Positions 60,221 to 64,000 of a stretch of DNA of 64,000 nt are shown here, piece by piece (position 1 is the stretch's first letter; the number at the start of each line of letters is the position of its first letter). The notes beneath the pieces are model-generated. The model had not been told where the DNA came from. It made no database searches and was given only the letters and a program-made list of their open reading frames with translations. Origin of the DNA: Parabacteroides sp. TM07-1AC (GTDB taxonomy: Bacteria > Bacteroidota > Bacteroidia > Bacteroidales > Tannerellaceae); contig NZ_QUKD01000009.1 in NCBI RefSeq assembly GCF_003480915.1, positions 62,001 to 126,000 of the forward strand, written 5' to 3'. The position numbers were made by a program, and so were the translations under genes.

Positions 60221-63200
60221 ATGCAAAACAAAGGATTTGTAAAGGTCTTCGCGGTGTTACTTACGCTTGTATGTTTGTTCTATCTATCGTTCTCATTTGT
60301 AACAAGATATTACAACAATAAAGCCGCTGAGTATGCAGGCGGGGATCCGTCAAAAGAGAGTCTTTATTTAGACTCATTATCTACTCAGAAGGTGTGGCTG
60401 GGCTATACGCTCAAGCAGTGCCGTGAAATGGAAATTAGTTTAGGACTTGACCTGAAGGGCGGTATGAACGTCGTTCTGGAGTTGAATGTGGCTGATGTGA
60501 TCCGCTCACTTTCAAATAACAACCAGGATGAGAACTTCAACAAAGCATTGGATTTGGCCTATGCACGCCAGGCAACCAGTCAAAAGGACTTTATTGACTT
60601 GTTTGCAGAAGAATACAAGAACCTGGACAATGGAGCACGCCTGTCTGCCGTTTTCAGTACTTTCGAATTGAAAGATAAAATTACTCCTCAGAGCACAGAT
60701 GCTCAGGTTGTTGCAGTATTGAAAGATGAGTTGAAAAGTGCTATTGATAATTCATTCAACGTATTGCGTACCCGTATCGACCGTTTCGGTGTGGTATCTC
60801 CTAACATCCAGCGCTTGGAAACAGCAGGACGTATCCTGGTGGAACTTCCGGGTGTAAAAGAACCTGAACGTGTACGTAAATTGTTACAGGGCAGTGCTAA
60901 CTTGGAATTTTGGGAAACTTATCAGTTACCGGAAGTTTACCAGCAGTTGGTTGCTGCCGATAATATACTGGCAACTGTTTTGGCTGAACACCAAGACGAA
61001 GCAACTGTTACTGAAACAGAAACTGTTGCTGCTGACGGTGCTGAAACAACAGCGACAGAAGCCGTTACTGACAATGCCGCTGCTACAAGCGAAGCTGATT
61101 CTTTGCTACAGCAGATCGCTCAGGACAAACCTGAAACTCAGGCTAACCAGTCGATGGAAGAATTTGCAAAACAGCATCCGTTGTTTGCTTTATTGCAGAT
61201 CAACCAGTATAATGGTCAGTTAGGACGTGGTGCATCTGTTGGTGTGGCTAACGTAAGAGACATTCCTAAGATCAACGAATATCTGGCTATGAAGCAGGTA
61301 AAGGACGTATTGCCTCGCAACCTGTCTTTGAAATGGGGTGTGAAAGCTATCGACGAAAAAGAACAGTTCTTCGAATTATATGCTATCAAGGTGACTAACC
61401 GTGACGGTACACCCGCTTTGGGTGGTGACGTTGTAACGGATGCTAACGCTGACTTCGTTCAGCAGGCTGGCCGTTCAGAACAGCAGGTTAGTATGGCTAT
61501 GAACGCAGAAGGAGCTAAAGCATGGGCTCGTCTGACAAAAGAAAATATCGGTAAAGCAATCGCTATCGTTTTGGATGACATGGTTTATTCTGCTCCGAAC
61601 GTAAACGATGAAATTACCGGCGGTCGTTCTCAGATTACAGGTCACTTCACTCCGGAAGAAGCGAAGGACTTAGCCAACGTATTGAAATCAGGTAAGATGG
61701 CTGCTTCTGTACATATCGTACAGGAAGACGTAGTCGGTCCGTCACTGGGTCAGGAAGCTATCAGTTCAGGTGTTATCTCATTTGCACTGGCATTGATCCT
61801 GTTGATGATCTATATGTGTGCATTCTACGGAATTATCCCGGGGCTGATTGCCGACGGTGCTTTGGTATTGAATATCTTCTTTACAATGGGTATCCTTGCT
61901 TCTTTCCAGGCTGTACTTACTTTGCCGGGTATTGCCGGTATGGTGTTGACGCTGGGTATGGCAGTCGATGCGAACGTATTGATCTATGAACGTACAAAAG
62001 AAGAGCTTCGTGCAGGCAAGTCGTTAGGTAAAGCTATTGCCGACGGTTACAGCAATGCATTTTCTGCTATCTTCGACTCCAACTTGACATCTATCATTAC
62101 GGGTGTTGTATTGTTCTACTTCGGTACAGGTCCTATCCGTGGTTTCGCAACTACGATGATCATCGGTCTGTTCGCATCTTTCCTTACAGCAGTCTTCTTG
62201 ACTCGTATCGTTTACGAAGCATTGCTGGCTAAAGATAAACTGAAGAATGTAACGTTCGTAACATCTATCACAAAAGACCTGTTGACTAATCCGAAGATCA
62301 ACTTCCTGGGTGCCCGTAAGATCGGTTATCTGATTCCTGCCGGTATTATCGTTCTGGGAGCTATCTCCATGATGACAATCGGTTTGAATAATGGTATCGA
62401 CTTCACAGGTGGACGTAACTATATCGTTCGTTTTGATCAGGACGTGAAGACGGATGAAGTTCGTAATATGCTGGACGAAAAGTTGGATGGTGCTGTAAGT
62501 GTTATCACGATCGGTACTCCGGACCAGGTTCGTGTATCTACCAACTTCAAGATCGACGATGCTGATCCTGCAGTAGACCAGGAAATCGAAAATCTGTTGT
62601 TCGAAGGTGTTAAGCCGTTGCTTCCGGAAGGTACGACATTGGATCAGTTCACAACGACTTATATCCAGAGTTCTCAGAAAGTTGGACCGAGTATGGCTGA
62701 CGACATCAAGAACAGCGCTATCATGGCGGTTATCTTCGCGATGTTCTGTATGGCTGCTTATATCCTGCTTCGTTTCCGTGATGTATCGTTCTCAATCGGT
62801 GCATTTGCATCTGTTGCAGTAACAACATTGTGTATCATTTCTTTCTATACATTATTATGGAAAGTGTTGCCGTTCTCTATGGAGGTCGACCAGACATTTA
62901 TCGCGGCTATCCTGACGATTATCGGTTACTCTATCAATGATACCGTGGTTGTATTCGACCGTATCCGTGAAACGATCGGTCTGTATCCGAAACGTGACCG
63001 TTACCAGGTAATTAATGACGCATTGAACTCTACATTATCCCGTACATTCAATACCTCATTGACTACATTGGTTGTTGTACTGTGTATCTTTATCCTGGGT
63101 GGTAGCACAATCCGTAGCTTTACGTTCGCTATCCTGTTGGGTATTATCATCGGTACTTATTCTACTCTGTTTGTTGCAACTCCGATTGCATACGAATTGC

Positions 63201-63247
63201 AGAAGAAGAAAATAAACAAGAAAGCTGCAGCTGAAATTGCCAAGTAA
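60221..63247 (+). CDS. secDF: Fused protein translocase subunit SecDF
   Basis: A 1008-residue inner-membrane protein joining SecD and SecF, as is usual in Bacteroidetes. It uses the proton gradient to pull exported proteins from the SecYEG channel. SecD part: LGLDLKGGMNVVLEL (first periplasmic domain), RIDRFGVVSPNIQRLETAGR, then five helices with LGMAVDANVLIYERTKEELR. SecF part: starts near residue 690, with NNGIDFTGGRNYIV, then LTIIGYSINDTVVVFDRIRE and TLSRTFNTSLTTLVVV. The SecD periplasmic loop has a long Ala/Thr/Glu-rich insertion (about residues 258-310, ATVTETETVAADGAETTATE) of low complexity. It would serve the large lipoprotein and outer-membrane load seen here. Confidence 0.95.
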   Translation: MQNKGFVKVFAVLLTLVCLFYLSFSFVTRYYNNKAAEYAGGDPSKESLYLDSLSTQKVWLGYTLKQCREMEISLGLDLKGGMNVVLELNVADVIRSLSNNNQDENFNKALDLAYARQATSQKDFIDLFAEEYKNLDNGARLSAVFSTFELKDKITPQSTDAQVVAVLKDELKSAIDNSFNVLRTRIDRFGVVSPNIQRLETAGRILVELPGVKEPERVRKLLQGSANLEFWETYQLPEVYQQLVAADNILATVLAEHQDEATVTETETVAADGAETTATEAVTDNAAATSEADSLLQQIAQDKPETQANQSMEEFAKQHPLFALLQINQYNGQLGRGASVGVANVRDIPKINEYLAMKQVKDVLPRNLSLKWGVKAIDEKEQFFELYAIKVTNRDGTPALGGDVVTDANADFVQQAGRSEQQVSMAMNAEGAKAWARLTKENIGKAIAIVLDDMVYSAPNVNDEITGGRSQITGHFTPEEAKDLANVLKSGKMAASVHIVQEDVVGPSLGQEAISSGVISFALALILLMIYMCAFYGIIPGLIADGALVLNIFFTMGILASFQAVLTLPGIAGMVLTLGMAVDANVLIYERTKEELRAGKSLGKAIADGYSNAFSAIFDSNLTSIITGVVLFYFGTGPIRGFATTMIIGLFASFLTAVFLTRIVYEALLAKDKLKNVTFVTSITKDLLTNPKINFLGARKIGYLIPAGIIVLGAISMMTIGLNNGIDFTGGRNYIVRFDQDVKTDEVRNMLDEKLDGAVSVITIGTPDQVRVSTNFKIDDADPAVDQEIENLLFEGVKPLLPEGTTLDQFTTTYIQSSQKVGPSMADDIKNSAIMAVIFAMFCMAAYILLRFRDVSFSIGAFASVAVTTLCIISFYTLLWKVLPFSMEVDQTFIAAILTIIGYSINDTVVVFDRIRETIGLYPKRDRYQVINDALNSTLSRTFNTSLTTLVVVLCIFILGGSTIRSFTFAILLGIIIGTYSTLFVATPIAYELQKKKINKKAAAEIAK

Positions 63248-63269
63248 GAAGCAGAAATCATAGAATTAC

Positions 63270-63308
63270 AGAAAAGGCCACCTCGTATTGGGGTGGCCTT
63301 TTCTTTTT
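63270..63308 (+). terminator. Terminator of secDF
   Basis: Perfect arms AAAAGGCCACC (63272-63282) and GGTGGCCTTTT (63292-63302) followed by more T. Confidence 0.9.
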
Positions 63309-63488
63309 GTGATATGCTTCTAAACATATAAAACGGGATTGTCCGGCTACATCTAAATAATTACCTTGTAGCCCACTTTAACGAATTGTGGGTAAGAATT
63401 AAAACGTCATCAATTAGACTACATTCGGGTAGGCTATTGTCGGAGAAAGATTTGACATGTGTTTGGGCCTGAATAATGAAATGAGAAA

Positions 63489-64000
63489 ATGGAAGGAGAT
63501 AAATTACTAATAAGGAACGCCTCGCAAGTTATTACCTGCTCCGGTTTTGCAGCCAAAAGAGGTGCGGAAATGTCTAACCTTCATATTATAGACGATGGTG
63601 CCGTCGTCATTTCCGGCGGTATAATCACACATGTCGGTCCGACCAGTGAGATTTTACGTACAGTCGATGCGGATGATTATCTGGAAATCGATGCAACGGG
63701 ACGAACGTTACTTCCCGGCTTTGTAGACAGCCATACGCATTTCCTTTTCGGAGGTTACCGGGAAACGATCTTTTCCGAACGTTTAAAGGGAAATGGCTCC
63801 TTGTCTGCCGGAGAATATCGTGAAGATGTTTTGGGGACTGTCGGTACTACTCGTTCATGTGATTTTGAACAACTGTGGGAAACGGGTTATGAGCGTCTGG
63901 ATGAAATGTTCAACATGGGAGTGACGACCGTAGAGGGAAAGAGTGGTTATGGATTGGATCTGGAGACGGAACTGAAACAACTTCGTGTAATGTCCGATCT
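63489..64000 (+). CDS. hutI: Imidazolonepropionase-like amidohydrolase (HutI), partial at window end
   Basis: An open frame from 63489 to the end of the window, 170 codons. It begins KLLIRNASQVITCSGFAAKRG and contains the amidohydrolase zinc motif GFVDSHTHFLFGGYRE near residue 80, preceded by the metal-site strand EIDATGRTLLP. 'VTTVEGKSGYGLDLETELKQLR' is the conserved HutI substrate region. HutI opens the imidazolone ring in histidine catabolism to N-formimino-glutamate. The segment after the zinc motif (GNGSLSAGEYREDVLGTVGT) is divergent from the usual 'ggGI..TV.aTR', so a related amidohydrolase is possible. The C-terminal half is outside the window. Confidence 0.8.
   Translation, partial: MEGDKLLIRNASQVITCSGFAAKRGAEMSNLHIIDDGAVVISGGIITHVGPTSEILRTVDADDYLEIDATGRTLLPGFVDSHTHFLFGGYRETIFSERLKGNGSLSAGEYREDVLGTVGTTRSCDFEQLWETGYERLDEMFNMGVTTVEGKSGYGLDLETELKQLRVMSD

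Overview
The window is a chromosomal stretch from a member of the Bacteroidales, most likely Parabacteroides or a close relative. The signs are a SusC/SusD pair, FimA/Mfa1-type lipoprotein pili, a fused SecDF, meso-diaminopimelate dehydrogenase, a large secreted protein ending in a DUF6383-like domain, and repeated use of the Bacteroidetes promoter (TTTG, about 19 bp, TAnnTTTG). Genus is inference; phylum and order are well supported.

Layout. 1-3056: the tail of a GH16 glycanase, a DUF5684-like membrane protein broken by one in-frame TAG, then sufS, a VanZ-like gene and rnhB. 3109-3271: a 163-bp segment bounded by perfect 16-bp inverted repeats and carrying an outward promoter. It looks like an invertible promoter drawn here in the OFF orientation in front of a SusC/SusD pair (3592-8800). 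8851-9432: a gene-free element with 36-bp imperfect terminal inverted repeats. 9453-14735 (minus): sufE, glutaminyl cyclase, a glutamine-amidotransferase/M19 dipeptidase fusion, and gyrB. 14908-15447: a tRNA-Glu, rpsT, tRNA-Glu operon. Then a DUF2721 gene, recO and tRNA-Arg.

16933-27556 (minus) is pilus locus 1: two large distal subunits, a fimbrillin, an Mfa2-type anchor, a stalk fimbrillin, a DUF3575 barrel, a small lipoprotein and a detached fimbrillin-like gene. 27711-33800 holds a TIM-barrel isomerase/epimerase, an Rpn-type nuclease and a 1159-residue DUF6383 protein. That last gene follows a perfect promoter and a roughly 280-nt structured leader with a terminator and a competing pairing. 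34165-44873 is mainly housekeeping: ddh, lgt, a flavodiiron protein, nagB, an outer-membrane barrel, a GH29 fucosidase, a TPR protein, topA and argS.

45507-54979 (plus) is pilus locus 2, in the same order as locus 1: DUF3575, stalk, anchor, accessory subunits, then a 1050-residue tip protein with two FISUMP-like modules. 55315 to the end: HU, two rhomboid proteases joined to a membrane EEP-family protein, two DUF4468 proteins, secDF, and the start of a hutI-like gene.

Much of the accessory content concerns the cell surface (nutrient uptake, two pili, an abundant secreted protein). The regulatory DNA in front of it (inverton, structured leader, intergenic hairpins) is the most unusual part of the window.
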